Source: an uncultured Pelagibacteraceae bacterium (GTDB lineage Bacteria > Pseudomonadota > Alphaproteobacteria > Pelagibacterales > Pelagibacteraceae). From it: 64,000 nucleotides of DNA. Below, in pieces: positions 1 to 11,452 of the stretch. The DNA lies in NCBI GenBank assembly GCA_902574685.1, contig CACGOO010000001.1:61447-125446 (forward strand), given 5' to 3'. Under the pieces are notes generated by a model. The model saw nothing but the letters and a program-made list of their open reading frames with translations. It was not told the DNA's origin and ran no database searches. Made by a program: the position numbers and the translations under genes. Numbering within the stretch: the stretch's first letter is position 1; each line of letters starts with the position of its first letter.

Positions 1-1
1 A

Positions 2-1276
2 GATATTCAATTTCAAAAAACAAAATATTCAAAACCTAAAAAAGAAAAAAAACTTAACGGCAAATCTCACAACCATTTTAATCAAAACAGCATCGATGAA
101 TTAATTGAATTAATGAGTAAATCTTCAAAACCTATTTTTTATACTGGTGGTGGAGTGATTAATTCTGGACCTAAGGCTAGTGAACTTTTAAGAGAACTTG
201 TTTATGCAACAGGTTTTCCTATTACTTCAACTTTACAAGGATTAGGATCATTCCCAGGTGATGATAATCAATTTTTAGGAATGTTGGGTATGCATGGAAC
301 CTATGAAGCAAATAATGCAATGCACGATTGTGATTTAATGATTAATATTGGGGCACGTTTTGATGATAGGATAACAGGAAAAATAGATGAATTTTCTCCA
401 AAATCAAAAAAAGTTCATATTGATATAGATCCATCTTCTATTAATAAAAATGTTAAAGTTGATTTAGCTATTGTGGGAGATGTAAAAACTGTTCTTTCAT
501 CTACTTTAAAAAGTTTAAAACAAAAAAAAACAAAATTTTTAAAATCAAATAAACAAAAGACTTCTAGGTGGTGGGAAAAAATTCAAAAATGGAGGTCAGT
601 TAGATCTTTAGATTACATCGGAAGTGAAGAGACTATAAAACCCCAGTATGCGATCGAAAGATTATATGAATTGACTAAAGACAAAGACTCCTACATTACA
701 ACCGAGGTAGGACAGCATCAGATGTGGGCCGCACAACATTATAAATTTAATAAACCAAATCGTTGGATGACATCTGGTGGACTAGGCACCATGGGATATG
801 GTTTACCAGCAGCAGTGGGTGTACAAGTCGCTCATCCAAAAAAATTAGTTATTGATATTGCGGGAGAGGCTTCAGTATTAATGACAATTCAGGAAATGTC
901 TACAGCAGTGCAATACAACCTTCCAATTAAAATATTTATATTGAATAATCAATACATGGGTATGGTTAGACAATGGCAAGAACTTTTACATGATAAAAAC
1001 TATTCTGAAAGTTATACTGCTGCTCTACCAGATTTTGTTAAATTAGCGGAAGCATATAACTGTGTTGGTATTAGAGCAAAAACACCAGAAGAGTTAGACG
1101 ATAAAATTATTGAAATGTTGAATACAGATAGACCTGTAATATTTGATTGTATGGTTGATAAAGTAGAAAATTGTTTTCCAATGATACCATCAGGAAAGCC
1201 TCATAATCAGATGATTTTAGGGCCCAAAGATCAAGAAAATAAGAAAATTACCGGTAAAGGCAAGTCTTTAGTTTAA
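2..1276 (+). CDS. ilvB: Acetolactate synthase large subunit, 5' end cut by window
   Basis: Thiamine-diphosphate enzyme that joins two pyruvates (or pyruvate and 2-oxobutyrate) in the first common step of valine, leucine and isoleucine synthesis. The track starts at an internal Met (113), but the frame is open from base 2 and reads DIQFQ...KPKKEKK, which matches the usual mid-protein linker, so the gene begins left of the window. About 424 residues are visible against roughly 570-590 for the family: the central domain (GARFDDRITGK) and the C-terminal TPP domain (AGEASVLMTIQEM, then ILNNQYMGMVRQW). The GEAS form of the TPP motif, in place of GDGS, is common in alphaproteobacterial IlvB as I recall it. 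The stop overlaps the ilvH start (TAATG), so the two subunits are probably translationally coupled. Confidence 0.96.
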   Translation, partial: DIQFQKTKYSKPKKEKKLNGKSHNHFNQNSIDELIELMSKSSKPIFYTGGGVINSGPKASELLRELVYATGFPITSTLQGLGSFPGDDNQFLGMLGMHGTYEANNAMHDCDLMINIGARFDDRITGKIDEFSPKSKKVHIDIDPSSINKNVKVDLAIVGDVKTVLSSTLKSLKQKKTKFLKSNKQKTSRWWEKIQKWRSVRSLDYIGSEETIKPQYAIERLYELTKDKDSYITTEVGQHQMWAAQHYKFNKPNRWMTSGGLGTMGYGLPAAVGVQVAHPKKLVIDIAGEASVLMTIQEMSTAVQYNLPIKIFILNNQYMGMVRQWQELLHDKNYSESYTAALPDFVKLAEAYNCVGIRAKTPEELDDKIIEMLNTDRPVIFDCMVDKVENCFPMIPSGKPHNQMILGPKDQENKKITGKGKSLV

Positions 1277-1824
1277 TGCCTAATTCAAAATCAGCGTATA
1301 GTTTTTCAAATAAAAAAGAGAAATTTGACACCCATATTATAGTTGTTTGGGTAGACAATGAAGCTGGTGTATTGGCTAGAGTAGTCGGTCTATTTTCTGG
1401 TAGAGGTTATAATATTGAATCTTTAGCAGTTGCCCAAGTTGATGAAAAGTTAAATTTATCAAGGATAACAATTGTAACTACAGGAACACCACAAGTTGTT
1501 AATCAAATTAAACTTCAATTAAGAAAACTTGTGCCTGTTCATAAGGTTGCAGATTTTAAAAGAGAAGATAAAGCAGTAATATTTAAGGAGATGGCGTTAT
1601 TTAAAATCGTTGGTCCAAATAATAAATTAGAAGGTGCATTGAAAGCTTGTAAAAAATATAATCCTGTAATACTAGACAAAACAAAAAAATCAAATGTTAT
1701 TCAAATAACAGCTTTAAGACGAGAAATAGATAAAATGTCAAAGGATTTAAAAAAATTTGGATTGGTGAGTGTTTCAAGAACAGGAGCCGTAGCTATGACA
1801 AGAGGTGCAGATATATTTAAATAA
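1276..1824 (+). CDS. ilvH: Acetolactate synthase small (regulatory) subunit
   Basis: Regulatory partner of IlvB that binds valine for feedback control and stimulates the catalytic subunit. The N-terminal ACT domain lies at about residues 19-95 (VVWVDNEAGVLARVVGLFSG, then RGYNIESLAV), followed by the C-terminal ALS small-subunit domain. At 182 residues it is slightly longer than the usual 160-170 because of a short charged N-terminal extension. The ATG overlaps the ilvB stop by one base. ilvC follows after 18 bases, so ilvB-ilvH-ilvC form one unit. Confidence 0.96.
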   Translation: MPNSKSAYSFSNKKEKFDTHIIVVWVDNEAGVLARVVGLFSGRGYNIESLAVAQVDEKLNLSRITIVTTGTPQVVNQIKLQLRKLVPVHKVADFKREDKAVIFKEMALFKIVGPNNKLEGALKACKKYNPVILDKTKKSNVIQITALRREIDKMSKDLKKFGLVSVSRTGAVAMTRGADIFK

Positions 1825-1827
1825 TAA

Positions 1828-2865
<1,038 letters not shown>

Positions 2866-2912
2866 CTTGATGTTAAAATTGGCCTAATTCTCCCAAATTA
2901 TTTTGCAATCTG

Positions 2913-2939
2913 AGCGAGAGCATGTATTATGCTCGAGCT
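2913..2939 (+). promoter_or_regulatory. Hairpin at the leuA start
   Basis: A perfect 6-base-pair inverted repeat, GAGCAT / ATGCTC, closes a 5-base loop. It is extended outward by a symmetrical GA/GA internal loop (which can form tandem sheared G-A pairs) and three more pairs, AGC/GCT. There is no following T run, so it is not a typical terminator. It covers the upstream candidate ATG of leuA (2929) and ends about 10 bases before the next in-frame ATG (2950), so it could control leuA translation or mark the true start. The structure is seen directly; the function is inferred. Confidence 0.45.
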
Positions 2940-4524
2940 AAAAAATACAATGTCAGACAGAGAAAAATTATACATATTTGATACGACTATGCGAGATGGT
3001 GAACAATCGCCAGGCGCATCTATGAGTGTCGAAGAGAAAATTCAGATATCTAGAGTATTCGATGAAATGGGAATAGATATTGTTGAAGCAGGATTTCCAA
3101 TAGCATCACCAGGAGATTTTGAAGCAGTTTCTGAAATAAGTAAAATAATGAAAAACTCAATTCCATGTGGTCTTTCAAGAGCACTAAAAAAAGATATTGA
3201 TGCATGTCATGAGTCGTTGAAACATGCTCCAAGATTTAGAATTCATACTTTTATTTCTACAAGTCCTTTACATATGAAACACAAACTTGAAATGACAAAT
3301 GATCAAGTTCTAGATGCAATAAAAGAAAGTGTTACATATGCAAGAAACTTTACTGATGATGTAGAATGGTCATGCGAAGATGGAACAAGAACCGATATGG
3401 ATTTCATGTGTAAAACTGTTGAACTTGCAATTAATTGTGGAGCTAAGACTATAAATATTCCAGATACAGTTGGGTATTCTATCCCAGAGGAATTTGCAAA
3501 AACAATCAAACATCTAAAGAATAATGTTCCAAACATAGATAAAGCAATATTATCTGCGCACTGTCACAACGATCTTGGCTTAGCAGTAGCAAATGCATTG
3601 GCTGGAGTTTCAGAAGGCGTAAGACAAATAGAGTGTACAATAAATGGAATAGGTGAAAGAGCAGGGAATGCCGCATTAGAAGAAGTAGTTATGGCAATTA
3701 AAACTAGAAATGATTTGATGCCATACAATACAGGAATTAAAACAGAATTAATAAGTAAAGCCTCTAAAATAGTTTCAAACGCAACTGGTTTCCCAGTTCA
3801 ATTTAACAAAGCAATAGTTGGAAAAAACGCTTTTGCACATGAGTCGGGAATTCATCAGGATGGAATGTTAAAGAATAGAGAAACTTATGAAATTATGACG
3901 CCAGAAAGTGTAGGTGTTAAAAAAACCTCACTTGTTATGGGTAAACATTCAGGTCGACATGCTTTTAAAGATAAATTATCAGACTTAGGTTATTCAGATC
4001 TTACAGACGATATTATCCAAGCTGCTTTTGGAAAATTTAAAGTTTTAGCGGATAAAAAGAAACATATATATGATGAAGATATAGTAGCGTTAGTTGATGA
4101 TAGTTTAATTGTAGATAATAAAATAAATGCAATTAATTTAAAATCTTTAAAAGTATTTGCTGGCACAGGGGAACCGCAAAAAGCAGAAATGACACTAGAT
4201 GTCTATGGAGATATAAAGAGCACAACTGAAACAGGGGATGGACCAGTTGATGCAATATTTAAATGTATAAAAAAATTATTTCCTCACGATGTAAAATTAT
4301 CTCTTTATCAAGTACATGCAGTAACAGAAGGAACAGATGCTCAAGCTACAGTTAGTGTAAAAATTGAGGAAAATGATAGAACAACAGTGGGTCAATCAGC
4401 CGATACAGATACTTTAGTTGCATCAGCAAACGCATATTTAAATGCATTAAATAAAATGCTTATAAAACGTGAGAAAAGGGCACCTTCTCAAAATATTAAA
4501 CATCAAAAAGTGAAAGGAATATAA
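2929..4524 (+). CDS. leuA: 2-isopropylmalate synthase
   Basis: Condenses 2-oxoisovalerate with acetyl-CoA, the first committed step of leucine synthesis. The HMGL-like TIM barrel starts at about residue 17 ([16 protein letters not shown]), with later metal-site signatures ([18 protein letters not shown]). The C-terminal LeuA dimer/allosteric domain runs from about 390 to 520. The track gives 531 residues from ATG 2929, but that ATG lies inside a hairpin; the in-frame ATG at 2950 ([10 protein letters not shown]) fits the family start well and may be the real one (524 residues). The gene follows the ilv genes by 63 bases and is followed by mreB after 4 bases. Confidence 0.95.
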   Translation: MLELKNTMSDREKLYIFDTTMRDGEQSPGASMSVEEKIQISRVFDEMGIDIVEAGFPIASPGDFEAVSEISKIMKNSIPCGLSRALKKDIDACHESLKHAPRFRIHTFISTSPLHMKHKLEMTNDQVLDAIKESVTYARNFTDDVEWSCEDGTRTDMDFMCKTVELAINCGAKTINIPDTVGYSIPEEFAKTIKHLKNNVPNIDKAILSAHCHNDLGLAVANALAGVSEGVRQIECTINGIGERAGNAALEEVVMAIKTRNDLMPYNTGIKTELISKASKIVSNATGFPVQFNKAIVGKNAFAHESGIHQDGMLKNRETYEIMTPESVGVKKTSLVMGKHSGRHAFKDKLSDLGYSDLTDDIIQAAFGKFKVLADKKKHIYDEDIVALVDDSLIVDNKINAINLKSLKVFAGTGEPQKAEMTLDVYGDIKSTTETGDGPVDAIFKCIKKLFPHDVKLSLYQVHAVTEGTDAQATVSVKIEENDRTTVGQSADTDTLVASANAYLNALNKMLIKREKRAPSQNIKHQKVKGI

Positions 4525-4528
4525 ATAA

Positions 4529-5560
<1,032 letters not shown>

Positions 5561-5565
5561 ATATT

Positions 5566-6402
5566 ATGTCAACAGAGTCGAGTAGAGATGATTTTATTAT
5601 TGCTATTCGTTCAGCATTTCTAAAAAAAGGAAATAGACAAAAATTTTCATTATTCACTCTATTAATCATATCTATTTTAGTTTTATCATTAGAGTATTTT
5701 AAAACTGGCCCAGTTAATCAATTTAGATCTATCACAAAGGATATAATATTTAGAGGTTCGTATGTCGTATCAAGTCCATTCAAATATATAAAAGATAAAT
5801 ATTATCTCTTTCAAGATCATATGAGTATGTACGAAGAGTTTTCAGTTTTAAGAAACAAGGACCTTAATCTTGACTCACTTAGAAAAGAAGTTGATTTTTA
5901 TAAATCAGAAAATGCTCTTCTAAAAAAATTGATAGAGGAAAGAGATCTTTTTTCTAAAGAATATATGTTAACTAAGATTTTATTAGATAAACAAAGTCCT
6001 TATTTAAAATCCTTAATAATTAACAAAGGTCAAAAAAATGGAGTTAAATTAGGATCAGCTGTTAAAGATCGACTATATTACATTGGAAAGGTAGTAAATG
6101 TTAACTTTTTAAGCTCAAGAGTATTACTGGCTAATGATCTTAATAGCAAAATCCCAATCATTATTGAGCCAAGTGGTATCAATGCAATACTCTCAGGAAA
6201 TGGGAATGATGAATACGCAGAACTAGAATATCTACCGAAAGATAATGAAATAAAAGAGAATGAGATTGTATATACGTCAGGTTCAGATGGTACAATTCCA
6301 GCCTCAATTCCTGTTGGAAAAATAATAATTCAAGATAATAAAAAGTATGTGAAGTTTTTTAGCAATTTAAATCAACTTAATTATGTGCAGGTGAATAAGT
6401 AA
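5566..6402 (+). CDS. mreC: Rod shape-determining protein MreC
   Basis: Periplasmic scaffold that links MreB/MreD to PBP2 in the elongasome. One N-terminal membrane segment is seen at about residues 27-45 (SLFTLLIISILVLSLEYF), followed by a coiled-coil stretch (residues 85-120) and the MreC beta-domain core with the typical ILLDKQSPYLKSLIINKGQK and later SGSDGTIPASIPVGKI. Its 278 residues are normal. It lies 5 bases after mreB and one base before mreD. Confidence 0.95.
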   Translation: MSTESSRDDFIIAIRSAFLKKGNRQKFSLFTLLIISILVLSLEYFKTGPVNQFRSITKDIIFRGSYVVSSPFKYIKDKYYLFQDHMSMYEEFSVLRNKDLNLDSLRKEVDFYKSENALLKKLIEERDLFSKEYMLTKILLDKQSPYLKSLIINKGQKNGVKLGSAVKDRLYYIGKVVNVNFLSSRVLLANDLNSKIPIIIEPSGINAILSGNGNDEYAELEYLPKDNEIKENEIVYTSGSDGTIPASIPVGKIIIQDNKKYVKFFSNLNQLNYVQVNK

Positions 6403-6403
6403 A

Positions 6404-6925
6404 ATGGCTAGAGGAGATATAAAAATTTATCAATTTTTACTAAATGGTTTTCCGATTATTTTATTATTTTTCTTTGCTCTAACAGGTTATTCATTCTCAT
6501 TTAATATATTTAAAATCAATATATCTTTTAATTTTATTCACTTAATTGTTTTTTATTGGGTTTTAAGAAAGCCCGAAATGCTTGGTTATGGACTTATTTT
6601 TTTCGCAGGTGTTATTAATGATGTTGTACAAAACCTACCAATTGGAGTTTCATCAATAAATTATCTTTTACTCTGTGTTATTGCATCTTTTTTTAGGGCA
6701 AGAACTCTAGTTCCTAATTTATTTTATGATTGGATACTATTTTTTATCGCAATATTAATTATTAGCTCAATTCATTTTACAGTATTAGCAATTTTCTTTG
6801 ATGGAAATACTAGTTATGGGGCTTTAATGTCAACAGCTTTTTTTTCATTTTTAATTTATCCAGCAGTGGCAAAAATATTTAATCAAATTTACTTACTAGG
6901 TTTAAGACAAGAAAATGTTGAATAG
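6404..6925 (+). CDS. mreD: Rod shape-determining protein MreD
   Basis: Integral membrane subunit of the elongasome, with five or six hydrophobic segments across 173 residues and the family hallmark LIFFAGVINDVVQNLPIGVS in the middle. It is poorly conserved as a family, so the call rests on this motif plus its position between mreC and mrdA. The 3' end overlaps the mrdA start by 11 bases. Confidence 0.92.
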   Translation: MARGDIKIYQFLLNGFPIILLFFFALTGYSFSFNIFKINISFNFIHLIVFYWVLRKPEMLGYGLIFFAGVINDVVQNLPIGVSSINYLLLCVIASFFRARTLVPNLFYDWILFFIAILIISSIHFTVLAIFFDGNTSYGALMSTAFFSFLIYPAVAKIFNQIYLLGLRQENVE

Positions 6926-8864
6926 AGGAAGAAACATCGAAAAGGGTAGAGTTATAACAAGGAGGATGTTTATTCTGGCTGCTGCAAAAATATTACTTTT
7001 TGCCGGTATATCATCAAGGTTATATAATTTACAAATTTCTGATAGAGAAAAGTATGAAATTTTATCTGATAAAAATAGGATACGTGAATGGAAAACTCCT
7101 CCTCAGAGAGGTATAATTGTAGATAATTTTAATAAAGTACTAGCAAGTAACGATAGAGTGTTTCAGCTACACTTAATATTAGATGAAATTAACGATTTTG
7201 ATGTAACAATATTCAAAATTAAAAATTTAATTGGTTTAGATCAGTTTCAAATTAAAAAATTATATAAAAAAAAGGAGAGATTAAAACCTTGGGATACATT
7301 AGTAGTTTCAGATAATTTAACTTGGGAACAATTTTCAAAAATTAATCTATATTTACATGAATTAGAAGGTGCAAAACCTGTATTATCAACATCTAGGTTT
7401 TATCCCTATGCAAATGACTTGGTACATATAGTTGGTTATGTTGGTGATGCTAGTCCAAAAGATCTTGAAAAACCTGAGATAAAAGAAAATTTTGTTCCAG
7501 GTCTAAAAGTTGGAAAATATGGAATAGAAAATTCACAAGAAAAAATGTTAATAGGTAATTACGGTATTAAAAGATACGAAGTTAATGCATCTGGAAAAAG
7601 AATAAGCCAAATAGATTACATTAAAGAAAGACAGGGTAATAAAGTTAATTTAACTATAGATATTGAAATTCAAAAATATGCCCAAGAGCTACTTAAAGAA
7701 AAAGCAGGCTCAATATGCGCAATGGATATATATACCGGAGAGGTAGTTGCAATGGCATCATCCCCAACCTATGATCCAAATAAATTTACGCACGGAATTA
7801 ATCAGAAAGATTGGAAAGAAATAAAAAATAATCCTTTAAAACCCCTGATAAATAAGTCTATTGCTGGACTTTATTCACCTGGATCTACTTTTAAGCCATT
7901 AGTTGCTCTTGCAGCTCTAGAATATGGAATATTAGATCCTAATAAAACAATAAGATGCAAGGGTCATAAGCATCCTTATGAACTATATGGAGTAAAATAT
8001 CACTGTTGGAAAAAAGAAGGTCATGGATACATGAAGCTCAGAAATGCCATCAAACAATCTTGCGATATATACTTTTATGAAATGGCAAGATTACTTGGAG
8101 TTGACAGACTATCAATAATTGCAAAAAGATATGGTCTTGGGACTAATGTGCTAGGAGATCTTTATAACGATGAAAAAAAAGGATTAGTTCCGGATACTAA
8201 ATGGAAGAAACGTGCATTAGAACAAAGTTGGTATTTAGGTGAGACTGTAATTAACGGTATTGGGCAAGGCTATATTCAGACCACACCACTTCAACTTTGT
8301 CTAATGACTGCACAAATTGCAAATGGAGGATATAAAATAAAACCTCATATCATAAAAGATGACTCTATAAATTATAAGGATGTATTAAATAAGATTAAAT
8401 TAGATCAATCTAATTTTCCTTTACATGAAAGAAATTATTTAGATGACATTAATGTTGAATATTATCAGAGAATGTATCACAAGAAGTCTAATATTAATTT
8501 TGTATTAGATGCAATGTTCGGTTCTACAAACGAGCAGTATGGAACTTCATATAAATCTCGATACGATGATCCCAAATATCAATTTGCAGGCAAAACTGGA
8601 ACATCACAGGTAAGAAGAATAACTGATCTTGATAGAGAACTAGATTTAGATACTGATCAAATTGAATACAAAAAAAGAGATCATGCATTGTATGTTGCTT
8701 TTGCGCCATATAAGGATCCACGATATGCAATAAGTGTAATTATTGAACATGGAGGTTCTGGAAGTAAAACCGCAGCTCCGCTTGCAAGTAAATTAATAAA
8801 AAGAATTATTGATAGACATAAATTACGAGAACAATTTAATAATGGAAATACTAGTTTAGCATAA
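6915..8864 (+). CDS. mrdA: Penicillin-binding protein 2 (elongation transpeptidase)
   Basis: Class B PBP that cross-links side-wall peptidoglycan with RodA. One N-terminal membrane helix lies near residues 17-35, followed by the dimerisation/pedestal domain (TPPQRGIIVDN). The transpeptidase domain shows all three active-site motifs: the SxxK motif in GLYSPGSTFKP near residue 325, the SxN-type motif in KQSCDIYFYEMA near 380, and KTGTSQV near 560. At 649 residues it matches PBP2 length. It overlaps mreD by 11 bases, and its stop overlaps the rodA start (TAATG). Confidence 0.96.
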   Translation: MLNRGRNIEKGRVITRRMFILAAAKILLFAGISSRLYNLQISDREKYEILSDKNRIREWKTPPQRGIIVDNFNKVLASNDRVFQLHLILDEINDFDVTIFKIKNLIGLDQFQIKKLYKKKERLKPWDTLVVSDNLTWEQFSKINLYLHELEGAKPVLSTSRFYPYANDLVHIVGYVGDASPKDLEKPEIKENFVPGLKVGKYGIENSQEKMLIGNYGIKRYEVNASGKRISQIDYIKERQGNKVNLTIDIEIQKYAQELLKEKAGSICAMDIYTGEVVAMASSPTYDPNKFTHGINQKDWKEIKNNPLKPLINKSIAGLYSPGSTFKPLVALAALEYGILDPNKTIRCKGHKHPYELYGVKYHCWKKEGHGYMKLRNAIKQSCDIYFYEMARLLGVDRLSIIAKRYGLGTNVLGDLYNDEKKGLVPDTKWKKRALEQSWYLGETVINGIGQGYIQTTPLQLCLMTAQIANGGYKIKPHIIKDDSINYKDVLNKIKLDQSNFPLHERNYLDDINVEYYQRMYHKKSNINFVLDAMFGSTNEQYGTSYKSRYDDPKYQFAGKTGTSQVRRITDLDRELDLDTDQIEYKKRDHALYVAFAPYKDPRYAISVIIEHGGSGSKTAAPLASKLIKRIIDRHKLREQFNNGNTSLA

Positions 8865-9994
8865 TGTTAAGGGAAAGAATACAAGCAAGTAATTACAGTC
8901 TTTTAGATAAATTAAGATCTATTGATTACTTATTAATCTTACTGATAATTGCTATAGGATCAATTAGTATTTTTGCAATTTACTCTACAGAAGGGGGAAA
9001 GTTTTCTTTTTATACTAAAAATCATATTATTAGATTGTCCTCATTCTTTATTTTATTTTTACTTTTATCTTTTGTGAGAGTCTCAACCTGGTATAAAAAT
9101 GCTTACTTATTCTATTTTGTTGGGTTACTTTTATTAATAACTGTTTTATTTTTTGGAATTTCAGCATCAGGAGCTAAAAGGTGGATAAACTTATACTTTT
9201 TAAATTTACAGCCATCAGAGTTAATGAAGATTGCTGTGATAATATGTTTTGCAAGATATTATCATAGAATTCAAAGCTCAGATATTCAAAGCTATAAGTT
9301 TTTAATTCAACCAATCATACTATTAATAATTCCTTGCTATCTTGTTATCCAGCAGCCTGATTTAGGTACTTCAATTTTAATTGCAGGAAGTGGTATTGCT
9401 ATAATTTGGTTGGCAGGTCTTAATATCAAATATTTTGTTTACTCAGGATTGTTGTTATTAGTCTCATTACCTTTTGCTATATCCATTTTAAAACCTTACC
9501 AAAAATCAAGAATTTTAACTTTTTTTAATCCTGACAGAGATCCTTTGGGAGCTGGATATCAAATAATTCAATCTAAAATAGCTATTGGATCTGGTGGTTT
9601 TTTTGGAAAAGGATACTTAAAAGGAACTCAAAGCTATCTAGAATTTTTACCTGAAAAACATACTGACTTTATATTTACGCTTTTTTCTGAAGAATTTGGG
9701 TTTCTTGGGTCAATTATACTTTTATTGTTATACATACTATTAATTTATAGAATAATAAATGTTGGACTAGTCTCAAGGAGCTTCTTTGCAAAATTATATT
9801 GCTTTGGTTTTGCTACAGCAATTTTTTTATATGTATTTGTTAACATAGCAATGGTTTTAGGTATGCTACCAATTGTTGGTGCGCCATTACCTATAATGTC
9901 TTATGGTGGATCATCCTTATTATCTATTATGTTGGGATTAAGTATTGTTATGAGTTGTAAAATATATAATCAAGAGCAAATTTCAGCTTATTAG
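8864..9994 (+). CDS. rodA: SEDS peptidoglycan glycosyltransferase RodA
   Basis: Multi-pass SEDS-family polymerase that makes glycan strands with PBP2. About ten hydrophobic segments are visible in 376 residues. Family signatures are GAKRWINLYFLNLQPSELMK (near 105) and FNPDRDPLGAGYQIIQSKIA followed by GKGYLKGTQS and LPEKHTDFIF. It is the last gene of the elongasome operon. Its TAG is directly followed by the TAA of the converging phosphatase gene, leaving no room for a separate terminator. Confidence 0.95.
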   Translation: MLRERIQASNYSLLDKLRSIDYLLILLIIAIGSISIFAIYSTEGGKFSFYTKNHIIRLSSFFILFLLLSFVRVSTWYKNAYLFYFVGLLLLITVLFFGISASGAKRWINLYFLNLQPSELMKIAVIICFARYYHRIQSSDIQSYKFLIQPIILLIIPCYLVIQQPDLGTSILIAGSGIAIIWLAGLNIKYFVYSGLLLLVSLPFAISILKPYQKSRILTFFNPDRDPLGAGYQIIQSKIAIGSGGFFGKGYLKGTQSYLEFLPEKHTDFIFTLFSEEFGFLGSIILLLLYILLIYRIINVGLVSRSFFAKLYCFGFATAIFLYVFVNIAMVLGMLPIVGAPLPIMSYGGSSLLSIMLGLSIVMSCKIYNQEQISAY

Positions 9995-11284
9995 TTATTT
10001 TCCATCTATAGCAACAATTGTTAAATCATCTTTTTGTACATGACCTGCTCCTAAAATATCATCTATCATTGTTTTTAATCTCTCATTAATTGCAGTTGAT
10101 TGATATTTTTTAATATAATTTTCAAAGCCTTCCGATCCTAACATTTCCCCATTTGGATTTTTTATCTCTGTAATTCCATCTGTAAAAATATACATTGAGC
10201 TATTTTCGAAAGGAATGGTGTGCTCAGGATATTTAGTTTTAGGCATTATACCCAAAGGAGGACCAGCTTCAGAAAAATTACTAAAAGTTCCATCAGCTGA
10301 TAAAATTAATGGAGGTTCGTGGCCAGCGCTTGAAAGCAGCAACTCTTTTTTATTTGAGTTGTATATTCCAATTAACATAGTAACAAACATACCTCTTGAT
10401 ATAGTTTCACATATTTCATTATTTAATTGAAACAATAAATCAGATGCAGAAAAATTTGTTTTACTTAAGCATCTATACAAACTAGATGCTTTAGACATTA
10501 AGAGCGATGACTTTATCCCTTTTCCAGACACATCTGCAACCCCAAATCCATATTTTCCATCCCCTAAATCAGAAAAATTATAAAAGTCGCCCGAAACAAC
10601 TTTTGCTGGTATATTGATTCCTGAAATAGGAAAGCCTTTCTCTTTATTTTTAGATAATAAAGATCTTTGAATTTCTCCAACGATTTCTACTTCTTTTTGT
10701 ATTTTATTTTTTTCGACCATTTCTTTAGCCATCTTTGCATTTCTAATAGCTAAAGCAGCTGGTGCAGAGAGAGTTTCTAAAAGCTTTCTATCATCCTCAA
10801 TAAACAATTTATCATCAGTTTTTTTATTTAAACAGTGGATTACACCAATACATTCATTTGCAGCAATTAAAGGAGAACATAAAACTGAGTAGGTTGTAAA
10901 ATTTGTTTTATTATCGAGGTCAAAATAAAATTCTGCTATTTCTCGTACATCTTTTCTAACGTTACCAACACGGATACACTTTCTTTGTTCGACAGCTTTA
11001 CCCATAACTCCATCTTTTAAATCTAGCTCATACTCATCTAAATAATCTTGATGTAATGATGCGATACATTCAAATTTTTTCTTTTCTTCATTAATTAAAA
11101 ATATATTCGCAGCTTGCGCATTAAGTCTTGCAATAATAACTCTAAGTGCATTCATTAGGGTATCATTCAAATCTAGAGATAAAGCGAAATCCTGATTCAT
11201 TTTTGTGACCAGTTCTAGATCCACATTAACTTGTGAAACTTCTTTTTCTGGCTCGATAGGTTTTTTTGACTTAAAAAAGATCAT
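9995..11284 (-). CDS. GAF-domain PP2C phosphatase (RsbU/SpoIIE type)
   Basis: Predicted soluble, signal-sensing serine phosphatase of the partner-switch kind, which dephosphorylates STAS antagonist proteins. A GAF sensor domain spans about residues 30-185 (INEEKKKFECIAS, SVLCSPLIAANECIGVIHCL), a coiled-coil linker about 185-210, and the PP2C/SpoIIE domain about 220-429. Metal-binding motifs are intact: SGDFYNF, ADVSGKGIKS, FTDGITE and KDDLTIV. No membrane segment is visible. It could serve the RsbW/STAS pair at 34639-35370 and is similar in its catalytic half to the two Amt-fused phosphatases at 36742-41547. The ligand of the GAF domain is unknown. Confidence 0.9.
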   Translation of the reverse strand: MIFFKSKKPIEPEKEVSQVNVDLELVTKMNQDFALSLDLNDTLMNALRVIIARLNAQAANIFLINEEKKKFECIASLHQDYLDEYELDLKDGVMGKAVEQRKCIRVGNVRKDVREIAEFYFDLDNKTNFTTYSVLCSPLIAANECIGVIHCLNKKTDDKLFIEDDRKLLETLSAPAALAIRNAKMAKEMVEKNKIQKEVEIVGEIQRSLLSKNKEKGFPISGINIPAKVVSGDFYNFSDLGDGKYGFGVADVSGKGIKSSLLMSKASSLYRCLSKTNFSASDLLFQLNNEICETISRGMFVTMLIGIYNSNKKELLLSSAGHEPPLILSADGTFSNFSEAGPPLGIMPKTKYPEHTIPFENSSMYIFTDGITEIKNPNGEMLGSEGFENYIKKYQSTAINERLKTMIDDILGAGHVQKDDLTIVAIDGK

Positions 11285-11452
11285 TTATTTACTAGCAATT
11301 TAAACAATTTTTGATAAATTTTTCAACAATGGAGATTATCGTCTATACGCCAAATTTATATATTCATCTTCAAGATGCAGTGTTACTGGTACAATATGTA
11401 ATCGACGGATTAATTCACATCTCATCAAACATTAAATTATAATCAAATTTAA
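11285..11452. other. Divergent intergenic gap
   Basis: This 168-base gap lies between the minus-strand phosphatase and the plus-strand prepilin peptidase and must hold both promoters. I see no convincing -35/-10 pair, terminator or RNA fold. A 37-codon ORF (ATG 11329 to TAA 11442) lies inside it without a ribosome site; it is probably chance. Confidence 0.5.

Noticed and set aside
3050-3536. Minus-strand ORFs inside leuA (60 and 77 residues), and similar ORFs inside other genes
   Set aside because: They are shadows of strong coding frames with low-complexity translations, no ribosome sites and no family features.
11329-11442. 37-codon ORF in the gap between the GAF-PP2C and pilD genes
   Set aside because: It lacks a ribosome site and recognisable features, and an ORF of this size is expected by chance in a short gap.
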